Positions 43,274 to 50,894 of a stretch of 64,000 bases of DNA are shown here, one piece after another. The notes under the pieces are model-generated. The model was not told where the DNA came from, ran no database searches, and saw only the letters and a list, made by a program, of their open reading frames with translations. The stretch lies in assembly GCA_016699735.1 (NCBI GenBank), contig CP065008.1:1178001-1242000 (forward strand), in the 5' to 3' direction. This stretch comes from Alphaproteobacteria bacterium (lineage in GTDB: Bacteria; Pseudomonadota; Alphaproteobacteria; Micavibrionales; Micavibrionaceae). A program made the position numbers and the translations under genes. The first letter of the stretch is position 1, and each line of letters opens with the position of its first letter.

Positions 43274-43755
43274 CACACCGTACTCAAAAAACCGAGGAGC
43301 TTCAGAAAACATGGGTCGCCTTCACCGGACAGACGGACCTGCCCTGGCTCCGCTTTCTCAAACCCGGCTTCCGCCATTGCTTCGTGATTATCAACGATGG
43401 CCGCAACTGGGTCAGCCTCGACCCGATGGCCAACCGCTTCGAGGTCACCGTGCATGACCAGCCTGCCGGGTTCGATTTCCCGCAATGGCTCCGCGCCTGC
43501 GGCCTCACCGTGATCGAATCGCAGGCGCACAACCGCAACCGCGCCGCGCCCCTGATGCCGCTCACCTGCGTCGAGGCCGTCAAGCGCGTACTGGGCATCC
43601 ACGACCGCCTCATCCTCACCCCGTGGCAGCTCTACCGCCACCTGGAAAAATGCAGCGGGACGGAAAAAGCTTCACGCCCGCCGCGCAACCTCTTCGCGCT
43701 GGCGGAAACCCTCGAACCCCTGACCCCGAAAGGAACAATCTCATGGGAAGTCTGA
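43270..43755 (+). CDS. Putative permuted NlpC/P60-like thiol hydrolase
   Basis: 161 residues. FRHCFVIINDGRNWVSLDP (His about residue 35) and, later, LMPLTCVEAVKRVLG (Cys about residue 100) are arranged like the His-first, Cys-second order of circularly permuted NlpC/P60 or LRAT-like papain-fold proteins. That would make it a peptidoglycan or lipid amidase, but the assignment rests on motif order alone. It overlaps the preceding gene by 4 bases and the following one by 13 bases, a tight phage-style arrangement. Confidence 0.45.
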   Translation: MTHRTQKTEELQKTWVAFTGQTDLPWLRFLKPGFRHCFVIINDGRNWVSLDPMANRFEVTVHDQPAGFDFPQWLRACGLTVIESQAHNRNRAAPLMPLTCVEAVKRVLGIHDRLILTPWQLYRHLEKCSGTEKASRPPRNLFALAETLEPLTPKGTISWEV

Positions 43756-44000
43756 CTTCGCGCCCCAAGGCGCCGAAAATCAAAACCATCGTCGTGCAAA
43801 GCCCGGCCCAGACCGCCGTCACGCCTGTAACGCCGACGACCCCGGCGGAGCCCGATCCCGAAACCGTGGCCGCGCAGGCCCGCACCCGCGACCTGCTGAC
43901 CCGCAAGCGCGGGTTTCTCGGAACCATCGGCACCGGCTTTCGCGGCCTGCTCGGCGCACTCGGCAATAACGTCAACCGCAAAACCCTGCTCGGAGAATAA
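43743..44000 (+). CDS. Small virion-associated protein
   Basis: 85 residues, starting at ATG 43743 with AAGGAA upstream. The N-terminal half is a Pro/Thr/Ala-rich disordered segment. The C-terminal half is helical and glycine-rich, ending RKTLLGE. Short proteins of this type precede the portal gene in several podovirus-like clusters, though I cannot name the family. It ends 2 bases before the portal gene. Confidence 0.5.
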   Translation: MGSLTSRPKAPKIKTIVVQSPAQTAVTPVTPTTPAEPDPETVAAQARTRDLLTRKRGFLGTIGTGFRGLLGALGNNVNRKTLLGE

Positions 44001-44002
44001 CC

Positions 44003-45553
44003 ATGAACACCGTCACCCCGCTGCGTCGCTCCCCTTCGCCCGGACAAAACAACGACGCCGCGCTCGCCGCCCGCCTGATCGAGCGTTACGAAGCCGCACG
44101 CAATCAGCGGACTCAATGGACCCGCCTCTGGGAAGAATCCTACGAGTACGCCCTGCCGCAACGCGGCGGATTCCTCGGCCAGCCCGTCCCCGGCGCCCCG
44201 CGCAACACACATATATATGACGCCACCGCGATGGACGCCGCCGACCAGCTCGCCTCCAGCCTACTCGCCAACCTCACCCCCGCCTGGTCGCAATGGTTCG
44301 GCCTCAAGCCCGGCCCCGATCTTTCGCCGGAGGAGGCCGCCGCCCTGACCCCTGTCCTCGAAAAGGCCGCCCGCACCATCCAGTCGCATTTCGACCGCTC
44401 CAACTTCCCGGTCGAAATCCATCAATGCTACCTCGACCTCGTGGTCGGCGGCACGGCGACGATCTCCTTCGAGGAAGCCGAGCCCGGAGGATTCTCGGCC
44501 TTCCGCTTTTCCTGCATCCCGCTGTCGCAAATCGTGCTGGAGGAGGGGGCAAACGGCGCCCTCGACGGCGCCTATCGCCACATCCCGCTCACCCTCGATC
44601 AGATACTCGACCGCTACCCCTTCGCGGAAATTCCCGCCGCGCTTCTGGAGTCCGCCTCCCGCGACCCGCAGGTTCGCTTCAAAATTCTCGAATCCGTCCT
44701 GCCGGCGGGCCTCTCCTATGAATACATGGCGCTGCTCGATGAGTCTGGCCACGAGCCCGTCATCCTCCAGTCCGGCACCTTCGAGCAATCCCCCGTCATC
44801 AGCTTCCGCTGGATGAAATCACCCGGAGAAATCTATGGCCGATCGCCGGTCATGAAGGCGCTGCCCGATATCAAAACCGCGAACAAGGTCGTCGAACTGA
44901 TCCTGAAAAACGCCTCCATCGCCGTGACCGGAATCTGGCAGGCCGACGATGACGGCGTACTCAACCCCGCCAATATCGAACTCACGCCCGGCAGCATCAT
45001 CCCGAAGGCCGTCGGCTCGAAGGGCTTGCAGCCGCTCGATATGCCCGGCCGCTTCGATGTCTCGCAGCTCATCCTCGAAAACCTGCAATCCCGCATCCGC
45101 CATGCGCTTTTGACCGACAAGCTCTCGCCCGTCTCCTCCCCGCGCATGACGGCCACCGAGGTGCTCGAACGCGCCGCCGAAATGTCGCTCCTCCTCGGAG
45201 CGACCTATGGCCGCCTGCAGACCGAACTCCTCACGCCCCTCATCAAACGCGCCTTCGCCATTCTGCGCCGCCGCGGCGAGGTGCCGGACATCGCGCTCGA
45301 CGGCCGCCTCGTCACCGTCGATTACCGCTCCCCGCTGGCCCGTTCGCAGGGACAAAGAAACGTGCAGAACACCCTGACCTGGATTACCTCCGTCCTCGCC
45401 ATGGGCCCGGAGGCCGCGCTGACTGTCAACCTCCCCGCCGCCGCCCGCTTCCTCGGTGAGGCGCTGGCCGTCCCTGGCGATATCATCCGCGCCGAAATCC
45501 TGGCCCCCGTGGAAGACGCGCAGCGCAGGGCGAAAGGAGGCCGCGATGTTTGA
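44003..45553 (+). CDS. Phage portal (head-tail connector) protein
   Basis: 516 residues, of the T7-like head-to-tail connecting protein family. Recognisable parts: ARLIERYEAARNQRTQWTRLWEESYEYALPQ, then HIYDATAMDAADQLASSLLANLTPAWSQWFGLKPG, PYGRSPVMKALPDIKTANKVVELIL-type middle helices, and the C-terminal SPRMTATEVLERAAEMSLLLGATYGRL. Portal proteins form the dodecameric ring through which DNA enters and leaves the capsid. It overlaps the next gene by 8 bases. This gene is the firmest evidence that the cassette is podovirus-derived. Confidence 0.93.
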   Translation: MNTVTPLRRSPSPGQNNDAALAARLIERYEAARNQRTQWTRLWEESYEYALPQRGGFLGQPVPGAPRNTHIYDATAMDAADQLASSLLANLTPAWSQWFGLKPGPDLSPEEAAALTPVLEKAARTIQSHFDRSNFPVEIHQCYLDLVVGGTATISFEEAEPGGFSAFRFSCIPLSQIVLEEGANGALDGAYRHIPLTLDQILDRYPFAEIPAALLESASRDPQVRFKILESVLPAGLSYEYMALLDESGHEPVILQSGTFEQSPVISFRWMKSPGEIYGRSPVMKALPDIKTANKVVELILKNASIAVTGIWQADDDGVLNPANIELTPGSIIPKAVGSKGLQPLDMPGRFDVSQLILENLQSRIRHALLTDKLSPVSSPRMTATEVLERAAEMSLLLGATYGRLQTELLTPLIKRAFAILRRRGEVPDIALDGRLVTVDYRSPLARSQGQRNVQNTLTWITSVLAMGPEAALTVNLPAAARFLGEALAVPGDIIRAEILAPVEDAQRRAKGGRDV

Positions 45554-45830
45554 CCAGAGCCGTAACGCACAAGACAGGCAGGAGGAGGGGCCATACGTCT
45601 TTCAAATCCCCGAACCCTCGCGTTTCGAACTGCGCGATATCGAGAAGTGCTTCGCCCGTCTTTTTTCGACCGACGACGGCAAGTGCGCCCTGTCCTACCT
45701 GCAGGCGATCAGCTTCCAGAGGGCGCTGGCCCCGACCTCGACGGACCAGCAGCTCCGCTACGCCGAAGGCCAGCGGGCGATGGTCGCCACGATCCTGCGC
45801 CTCATCGACCGCGGCCGTAAACCCACTTGA
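45546..45830 (+). CDS. Bbp19-like phage protein
   Basis: 94 residues from ATG 45546, overlapping the portal stop. The stretch FARLFSTDDGKCALSYLQAI followed by DQQLRYAEGQRAMVATILRLI resembles the small Bbp19-type family that sits between portal and scaffold genes in podovirus clusters. Structural role unknown. A longer in-frame extension to 45456 only re-reads portal sequence. Confidence 0.65.
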   Translation: MFDQSRNAQDRQEEGPYVFQIPEPSRFELRDIEKCFARLFSTDDGKCALSYLQAISFQRALAPTSTDQQLRYAEGQRAMVATILRLIDRGRKPT

Positions 45831-45861
45831 ACTTATCTTTAACCCGCAAGGAGATTAAACC

Positions 45862-46503
45862 ATGACCGAAAATTTACTCACCAACGAAATTCCCGAAAAA
45901 TTCCTCGACCCCGAATCCGGCGAAGTCCGTATGGACAGATTCCTCCAGTCCTATCACGCGCTGGAGAAAAAACTCTCCCAGTCCCCCGCAGCGCCGAAAA
46001 CGCCGCATGATTATTGCATAGACTGCTCGCACGGCCTCTTCCAGCCCGACGCGGACATCAACGCCCGCCTCCATGAAAAGGGCTTCACGCAGGATCAGGC
46101 GCAGGAGCTTTACAATATTGCCGCCGAAAAACTGATCCCGATGATTGTGGAGATCGCCGCCGAGTTTCAGGCCGACCGAGAGGTCGAAAAACTCGTTCAG
46201 CATTTCGGCGGGCCGGACAACTGGCGCGAGATATCCCATCAGCTTCTCGCTTTCGGCCAGAAAAACCTCCCCCCGGAGGTACTCAACAGTCTCTCAAGCT
46301 CCTACGAGGGGATTCTGGCGCTCCACCGCATGATGAAGGGCGAGGAGCCCAAGCTCTCCCGCGCCCCCGCCAAATCCGGCGATGCGCCGAACGACCGCGA
46401 ACTCACCTCCATGATGCGCGACCCGCGCTACTGGCGCGACCGCGATCCGTCCTTCGTCGCAAAAGTCACCGAAGGTTTCCAGAAACTTTATGGCGGCAAG
46501 TGA
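45862..46503 (+). CDS. Phage capsid scaffolding protein
   Basis: 213 residues, acidic and helical, with an unstructured N-terminus and the typical C-terminal block ALHRMMKGEEP...RELTSMMRDPRYWRDRDPSFVAKVTEGF. The MM-x-DPRYWR-x-RDP pattern recurs in T7-like capsid assembly proteins, where the C-terminal helix contacts the coat protein. It lies between the Bbp19-like gene and the coat gene (with two inserted genes between), as expected. A strong terminator follows at 46573. Confidence 0.85.
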   Translation: MTENLLTNEIPEKFLDPESGEVRMDRFLQSYHALEKKLSQSPAAPKTPHDYCIDCSHGLFQPDADINARLHEKGFTQDQAQELYNIAAEKLIPMIVEIAAEFQADREVEKLVQHFGGPDNWREISHQLLAFGQKNLPPEVLNSLSSSYEGILALHRMMKGEEPKLSRAPAKSGDAPNDRELTSMMRDPRYWRDRDPSFVAKVTEGFQKLYGGK

Positions 46504-46572
46504 CGAATAGGACAGGGAGTAAAGCAAAGAACTCATCGAACCTGTAAAAAACGACCCACCTCAATAAACTTT

Positions 46573-46600
46573 GGCCCGCTCCGGCGGGCCTTATTTTTTC
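46573..46600 (+). terminator. Rho-independent terminator after scaffold gene
   Basis: Perfect 7-bp stem GGCCCGC / GCGGGCC with a TCCG loop followed by TTATTTTTTC. It ends the portal-scaffold transcript, so the capsid gene needs its own promoter, which is present at 47998. Confidence 0.9.
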
Positions 46601-46613
46601 TCTCAGATTTTTC

Positions 46614-46643
46614 TTGCTGCGTATGCGAAGACGGAATTATAAC
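46614..46643 (+). promoter_or_regulatory. Possible sigma70 promoter for GIY-YIG gene
   Basis: TTGCTG at 46614-46619 and TATAAC at 46638-46643 with an 18-base spacer, directly after the terminator and 36 bases before the next start codon. Confidence 0.35.
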
Positions 46644-46678
46644 AGTCGTGGAGAAACAGTTTAGAAAGCCTTTTCGCT

Positions 46679-47488
46679 ATGCCGGATGGGTTGGTCAGTA
46701 CATTTGTGCCTTTGCGTTTGAACTTTGAGGCAGCGCAGGAAAATGGGCGTTTCTATATCTATTCGATATGGAATCGCAAGAAAGACAAATACTATATAGG
46801 CATATCGCGCAATCCGCCCCGGCGTATCAATGAGCAACTCCGCTCGAAGGTGGAACTCAAGGACGATTACGCACAGGAAGCGCACACGGATCAGACGCGG
46901 AGGCCGGAAGATCGCGTATTCGAATGCGGACTGTTGAATGCTGAAGGTTATGAAAGCCCTTTGATCGGGTGTATAGCTGAAGTGTTATACATGGTTGATC
47001 TGGAGCGTTCAGGAAAGAATATTTATAACCGCAATAAATTTGGCGGCCACCCCGAGCTCAAGGATAAACGGCTGGCCTTCGAAGCGGTCGTAAAAATCAT
47101 TGATCCGTGCCTCATGGGGCATCCCACGGATCAGGAAATGCTGGCGCTTGAAAAGCATATACATGAAATCAGGGATTATGCCGCAAAAACAGGCTTTAGG
47201 GGCATATTTGATCATGAATTCATGGGCGCGTTGGAAAAAGCTTGGGATGATTACACCCAGCGGCGGAAGGAGGCAGGGTTCGGTCGCAAGCCGCTCTCGA
47301 CCCGCATTGCCTTCGCCGACGAATATGTGCGTCTCAAAGGAGCCAACGACAACGATCCGCAAGGCCAAAATCCGATCTATAAGATAAAAATTCCTCTGGC
47401 TCTGCCCGCACCCGAAAGTAAAGGGATTGCTTCAACTTACGAAGACGCGCCGATAGCCGTTGCCGAAAAAGACGGACCGGAGCCGTGA
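46679..47488 (+). CDS. GIY-YIG domain protein inserted in cassette
   Basis: 269 residues. FYIYSIWNRKKDKYYIGIS (residues 25-43) is a GIY-YIG nuclease core opening, followed by NPPRRINEQLRS (the Arg helix). The rest is larger than a minimal GIY-YIG domain, and the C-terminal 40 residues are a disordered Pro/Ala/Glu tail. The catalytic Glu later in the fold is not obvious to me, so activity is uncertain. It interrupts the scaffold-to-capsid interval, has its own weak promoter, and could be a homing-type or defence nuclease. Confidence 0.7.
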   Translation: MPDGLVSTFVPLRLNFEAAQENGRFYIYSIWNRKKDKYYIGISRNPPRRINEQLRSKVELKDDYAQEAHTDQTRRPEDRVFECGLLNAEGYESPLIGCIAEVLYMVDLERSGKNIYNRNKFGGHPELKDKRLAFEAVVKIIDPCLMGHPTDQEMLALEKHIHEIRDYAAKTGFRGIFDHEFMGALEKAWDDYTQRRKEAGFGRKPLSTRIAFADEYVRLKGANDNDPQGQNPIYKIKIPLALPAPESKGIASTYEDAPIAVAEKDGPEP

Positions 47489-47507
47489 AAAAAATCAACG
47501 GGAGAAA

Positions 47508-47891
47508 TCACATCAACTGCGAATCCGCAAAACCCTGACTGAGCGCATCGTCCACAACCTGCTGGAAATTGTCCTTGATCGCTTTGGCCATCGGTTTGAA
47601 CTGCAGCGCCACGCGGTTATGCGATTTCCGCACCACCGTCGCGCTGTGCGGGATATCGAGGATCGCGTTCCGCAGTTTGAATTTCATTGTCACGTCGAAC
47701 GCATCGGCAACCCCGAACATCCGGTCGTCGGCATTGATCATGAACCCGCCGAGACTCCAGTTCTCGACCGGATAGATTTTGCCGTTGATGACCGTGACGC
47801 AATGATCGCCGCTGCGCCGCGCGAACTGCCGACGCGACGAATCGTCATCTTCGTCTGTAGAAGTAAAACGGGAAAAAAATTTTCCGAACAT
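47508..47891 (-). CDS. PilZ-domain c-di-GMP receptor
   Basis: 127 residues, start at ATG 47891 (a TTG two codons earlier is also in frame). The PilZ motifs are RRQFAR at 20-25 (RxxxR-type) and N44-x-S46-x2-G49 in NWSLGG, so it should bind cyclic-di-GMP. The rest is the six-stranded barrel and a C-terminal helix. It lies on the minus strand between a GIY-YIG gene and the capsid gene, an odd place for a host-type signalling protein. With the EAL gene at 24.7 kb it is a second c-di-GMP component of this window. Confidence 0.88.
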   Translation of the reverse strand: MFGKFFSRFTSTDEDDDSSRRQFARRSGDHCVTVINGKIYPVENWSLGGFMINADDRMFGVADAFDVTMKFKLRNAILDIPHSATVVRKSHNRVALQFKPMAKAIKDNFQQVVDDALSQGFADSQLM

Positions 47892-47997
47892 GAGCAAATT
47901 CCGATTCGTTGGTGATAGGCAACGCCCAATCCTAGAATATTTTTCAGAACAACTTAAGGGGGCAAAAAAAATAACGGAACCTATGCACGAATTTTTC

Positions 47998-48026
47998 TTG
48001 ACAACATAGGAATAAAATCATATATT
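47998..48026 (+). promoter_or_regulatory. Strong sigma70 promoter for the capsid gene
   Basis: TTGACA at 47998-48003 (consensus) and TATATT at 48021-48026 (5 of 6) separated by 17 bases, about 190 bases before the capsid start. The leader of roughly 180 bases and the perfect spacing make this one of the best promoters in the window. Confidence 0.75.
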
Positions 48027-48214
48027 GAAACCATCAACGCCGGAATTGCGCCTTTTTTCAAGGGACCGCACCCGGCGAAATTTTTTCACCGGACCGCGCA
48101 GACAACGCCGTAAATAAAGGCGCCCGCCCGTCCGTTTCTCCGCTTCTGGCCTTTAAAGCAAGACAACCGGACCGGAGCTTCCCCCAAACGCAACCCGAAA
48201 CCAAGAGGTTAGAA

Positions 48215-49048
48215 ATGTCTACCACTCTCGACCAGGCCTTCATCAAGCAGTTCGAACGCGAAGTGCATGAAGCCTATCAACGGCAGGGCAGTAAGCTCCG
48301 CAACACCGTCCGCACCGTCGGCAACGTCAACGGCAGCTCGGCCGTCTTCCAGAAAGTCGGCAAGGGCACAGCATCCACCAAATCCACACACGGCATGGTC
48401 CCGGTGATGAACCTGAACCACACCAGCGTCGAAGTCATCCTGCAGGATTACTACGCGGGCGACTGGGTGGACCGTCTCGACGAATTGAAAACCAATATCG
48501 ACGAGCGGCAGGTGATTGCGAATGCCGGCGCGAACGCGCTGGGCCGCAAGACCGACGAGCTTATCATCGCCGCTCTGGCGACCGCCAGCACCCACACCAT
48601 CGTGGACAGCAACATCGGTATGACGAAGGATAAAATCCTCTCCGCCTTCCAGACCTTCGGCGCGAACGATGTGCCTGATGACGGCCAGCGTTATTGCGTG
48701 GTCGGCTGGAAACAATGGAGCGAACTGCTGAAGATCGAGGAGTTCGTCAACGCCGATTATATCGGTAAGGACGCGCTGCCCTTCGCCACCATCACACAGG
48801 CGAAAATGTTCCTCGGCACGATTTTCGTTCCCCATTCCGGCCTGCCGATCGACGCCAGCGATATCCGCTCCTGCTTCTACTATCACCGCACCGCCATCGG
48901 CCACGCCGCCGCCAGCGACGTGAAGACGGACATCACCTGGCACGGCGACCGCGCCGCCCACTTCGTCAACAACATGATGAGCCAGGGCGCGGGCCTGATC
49001 GACCAGAGCGGCATCGTCACGATCAAGTGCGACGAAACGCCTGATTAA
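48215..49048 (+). CDS. Major capsid protein
   Basis: 277 residues with the look of a podovirus-type coat protein, following scaffold in gene order. N-terminus TTLDQAFIKQFEREVHEAYQRQGSKLRNTVRTV, then a beta-rich region with GDWVDRLDELKTNIDERQVIANAGANALGRKTDE and a C-terminal domain ending DQSGIVTIKCDETPD. A good AGAGG site precedes ATG 48215, and a near-consensus promoter lies about 190 bases upstream, so strong expression is expected. The fold (HK97-like) is assumed from family context. Confidence 0.85.
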   Translation: MSTTLDQAFIKQFEREVHEAYQRQGSKLRNTVRTVGNVNGSSAVFQKVGKGTASTKSTHGMVPVMNLNHTSVEVILQDYYAGDWVDRLDELKTNIDERQVIANAGANALGRKTDELIIAALATASTHTIVDSNIGMTKDKILSAFQTFGANDVPDDGQRYCVVGWKQWSELLKIEEFVNADYIGKDALPFATITQAKMFLGTIFVPHSGLPIDASDIRSCFYYHRTAIGHAAASDVKTDITWHGDRAAHFVNNMMSQGAGLIDQSGIVTIKCDETPD

Positions 49049-49082
49049 TCCAACCCCAGAAAGAATATAAGGAGAAACCATC

Positions 49083-49322
49083 ATGGCTTTCATTGCATCG
49101 GACCTGAGCGTTCTGGCCTACGCCAACAACTTCACGCTCTGGCACTACACCACCATCGACAGTTCGGTCACGACCGCAGGCTATTTCAACAAGGCCGTTG
49201 ATATGCTGCGCGTGAACGACCTGATCATCGCCAACGTCGATACGGACGGCACGCCGGACACGACCTTCTACGTCGTGACCAGCAACAACGGCACCACCGT
49301 CGCCATCACCGCCTACTCTTAA
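49083..49322 (+). CDS. Small virion protein, possible capsid decoration
   Basis: 79 residues, beta-rich, Thr/Asn-rich (e.g. WHYTTIDSSVTTAGYFNKAVD, VTSNNGTTVAITAYS). It lies 34 bases after the coat gene with an AAGGAG site before ATG 49083. Position and size resemble a capsid decoration or head-fibre protein, but no family is recognised. Confidence 0.6.
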   Translation: MAFIASDLSVLAYANNFTLWHYTTIDSSVTTAGYFNKAVDMLRVNDLIIANVDTDGTPDTTFYVVTSNNGTTVAITAYS

Positions 49323-49674
49323 GGTTTTTGATGTTCTGTTCACGGCATCCCCGCGCAAGCGGGGATCCATGGCGGAAGTCAAAACCCCAAAAGAGCAGGG
49401 CGGGTCCAGCCCAACGCTCCGGTTCCTTTCCCGGAGCAGAATGGCGGCGCAAGGGCTTGAGCGCCCGTTCCTCCTCATCGCAGCGGCGCTCGCCTCAACA
49501 AAAGCCGAAAAGTCGCGGCCCCTCACCGCGCCCGGACCCTATCGACGCCCCCGTGCAGCTCCCGTCTTAGGACGGGGGCTGCACACCCTTTATCCCTATG
49601 CAGCTCGCCCGTGGATCCCTTTGCGGGCGGGCTGCGCCTTTAAAAAGAGAAGCAATAATGCTACCTATTGAAGC
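49323..49674. other. Structured intergenic region after capsid genes
   Basis: 352 bases without a convincing gene (a 100-codon frame from 49369 reads repeat and hairpin sequence). It contains the palindrome at 49345-49368 and several hairpins: 49416-49437 (GCTCCGG / CCGGAGC), 49553-49584 (14-bp arms, one G-T pair) and 49600-49635 (12-bp arms, one G-T pair). The last two are back to back. The segment may end the capsid transcript or encode a structured RNA. Confidence 0.45.
49345..49368. repeat. Host-type GC palindrome inside the virion cassette
   Basis: Perfect copy of the 24-bp palindrome found beside ligA (7302-7325), located 23 bases after a virion gene. It shows that the host repeat family has spread into, or been kept within, the phage-derived region. 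Confidence 0.85.
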
Positions 49675-49854
49675 ATGATTATAGTTAAACTCTGTAAATT
49701 CCTGTTTGCCCTGCTTTTGTATTCAGGATTGTTTATTTTTGTTAATCATTTTCTGCTGCTGAATTTCTCTGAAAAATATAGAGAAAGGGACAACTGCCGT
49801 GATTTAGGCGGAGAATGGAGCAAAGAAAAAAATATCTGCGAATTCGAAGAGTAA
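49675..49854 (+). CDS. Small membrane protein, 59 residues
   Basis: From ATG 49675: an N-terminal membrane helix (KLCKFLFALLLYSGLFIFV, about residues 5-23, extending to residue 30) then a short soluble tail with two cysteines (DNCRDLGGEWSKEKNICEFE). The CRDLGG-x-W...C pattern is common in small phage and prophage proteins, usually with the tail outside the membrane. The region is low in GC. No strong ribosome binding site is visible. It could be a spanin-like or exclusion protein, but that is a guess. Confidence 0.5.
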   Translation: MIIVKLCKFLFALLLYSGLFIFVNHFLLLNFSEKYRERDNCRDLGGEWSKEKNICEFEE

Positions 49855-49873
49855 ATTCGACTGCAAATTACCC

Positions 49874-50248
49874 ATGAAAATCATTGATATTCGTCACAAT
49901 AACATAAAGATATCGTTCTCCAGACATGAGCGGACAACGGCCAATAACGCTCTGAATGAAACATGTAACGGGATGCACATTTCGAACTATGAAAATGTTG
50001 TAGGGTTTACCAGAGAGAAAATAAGATCGTTACTCATAAATAAGTTCAGGCCGGAAAGAAAAGAACCGGGAACATATTTCATTATGGACTTCACGAACGA
50101 GGAAGTCATGATTATTGCCAACTCATTAAACCAAACATGCATAGGTCTTGATGTGCGTGAGTTTCATACACGAACAGGCGCTCATCTGGAAGAAATGCAA
50201 GCGCTTTTGACTGAGTTTAGCCAACTTTTAGTTCAGATAAAGAATTAA
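49874..50248 (+). CDS. Hypothetical protein with internal duplication
   Basis: 124 residues in a low-GC stretch. The protein consists of two similar halves: ANNALNETCNGMHISNYENV...FTREKIRSLL and IANSLNQTCIGLDVREFHTR...HLEEMQALL. In both, an A-N-x-L-N-x-T-C core is followed by a charged helix. No signal or membrane segment. I do not recognise the family. It starts 19 bases after the preceding small gene, so the two may be cotranscribed. Confidence 0.55.
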   Translation: MKIIDIRHNNIKISFSRHERTTANNALNETCNGMHISNYENVVGFTREKIRSLLINKFRPERKEPGTYFIMDFTNEEVMIIANSLNQTCIGLDVREFHTRTGAHLEEMQALLTEFSQLLVQIKN

Positions 50249-50321
50249 AAGTGTCGGTAAATTCCTTTGGCTATCCTTAAAATAAAACACTTAAACAATC
50301 CAAAAATTCAGGAGACTCCCC

Positions 50322-50891
50322 ATGGCACTATCCGATATTGCCCTGTGCTCGCGTGCGCTCATCCGCATCGGCGCGGCGCCCATCACATCCTTCGCGGACG
50401 GCACCGCCGAGTCCGAAATCGCAGGCGCGCTCTTCCGCCCGGTCTGCGACGCGCTGCTCTCCGCCTATGCCTGGAGCTTCGCGAGCGGGCAGGCCGCGCT
50501 CACTCTTCTCTCAACGCCCCCCGTCGCCGATTACGCGAACGCCTTCGCGCTCCCCTCCGACTTCCTCCGCGCGCTCTCATTGGGCAGCGGCCAGCGTGGA
50601 CGCGGCGTGAATTACCGCATCGCGGCGGGCGCGATCCACACCAACGAAAGCGCCGTGACCCTGACCTATATTTTCCGGCCCGAGGAGGAATCCTTCCCCC
50701 CGTATTTCGATCAGGCGCTCATCACGCGCCTCGCCGCCGAATTCTGCATCCCCGTCACTGAAAGCACCTCAAGGGCCGAGGCGCTCTTCCGCCTCGCCGG
50801 GCAGGAGTTTCAGAGAGCAAGGCAGATCGACGCGCAGCAGGACACCCCCGGCCGCATCGAGGATTTCACGCTGGTGAAAGTGCGGGAGTAA
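50322..50891 (+). CDS. Tail tubular protein A-like (gp11-like) protein
   Basis: 189 residues. Opening DIALCSRALIRIGAAPITSF and the acid-rich start of the second part (AESEIAGALFRPVCDALLSAYAWSFA) match the T7-like tail tubular protein A or head-tail adaptor family, which forms the ring below the portal. The C-terminus DFTLVKVRE is duplicated as a 48-bp fragment at 52474-52521. It precedes the accessory block and then the large tail gene, as gp11 and gp12 lie together in T7. Confidence 0.82.
   Translation: MALSDIALCSRALIRIGAAPITSFADGTAESEIAGALFRPVCDALLSAYAWSFASGQAALTLLSTPPVADYANAFALPSDFLRALSLGSGQRGRGVNYRIAAGAIHTNESAVTLTYIFRPEEESFPPYFDQALITRLAAEFCIPVTESTSRAEALFRLAGQEFQRARQIDAQQDTPGRIEDFTLVKVRE
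50844..50891 (+). repeat. 48-bp direct repeat, left copy (gene 3' end)
   Basis: Last 48 bases of the tail tubular A-like gene. A copy with three mismatches is at 52474-52521, also ending in a stop codon, so it reads ...DFTLVKVRD there. The two copies flank the 1.6-kb block 50892-52473. Confidence 0.9.
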
Positions 50892-50894
50892 AAA

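Noticed and set aside
49369..49671. 100-codon plus-strand frame after the coat genes
   Set aside because: It begins in the palindrome and runs through hairpins; composition is unlike a protein and overlapping frames are equally long.
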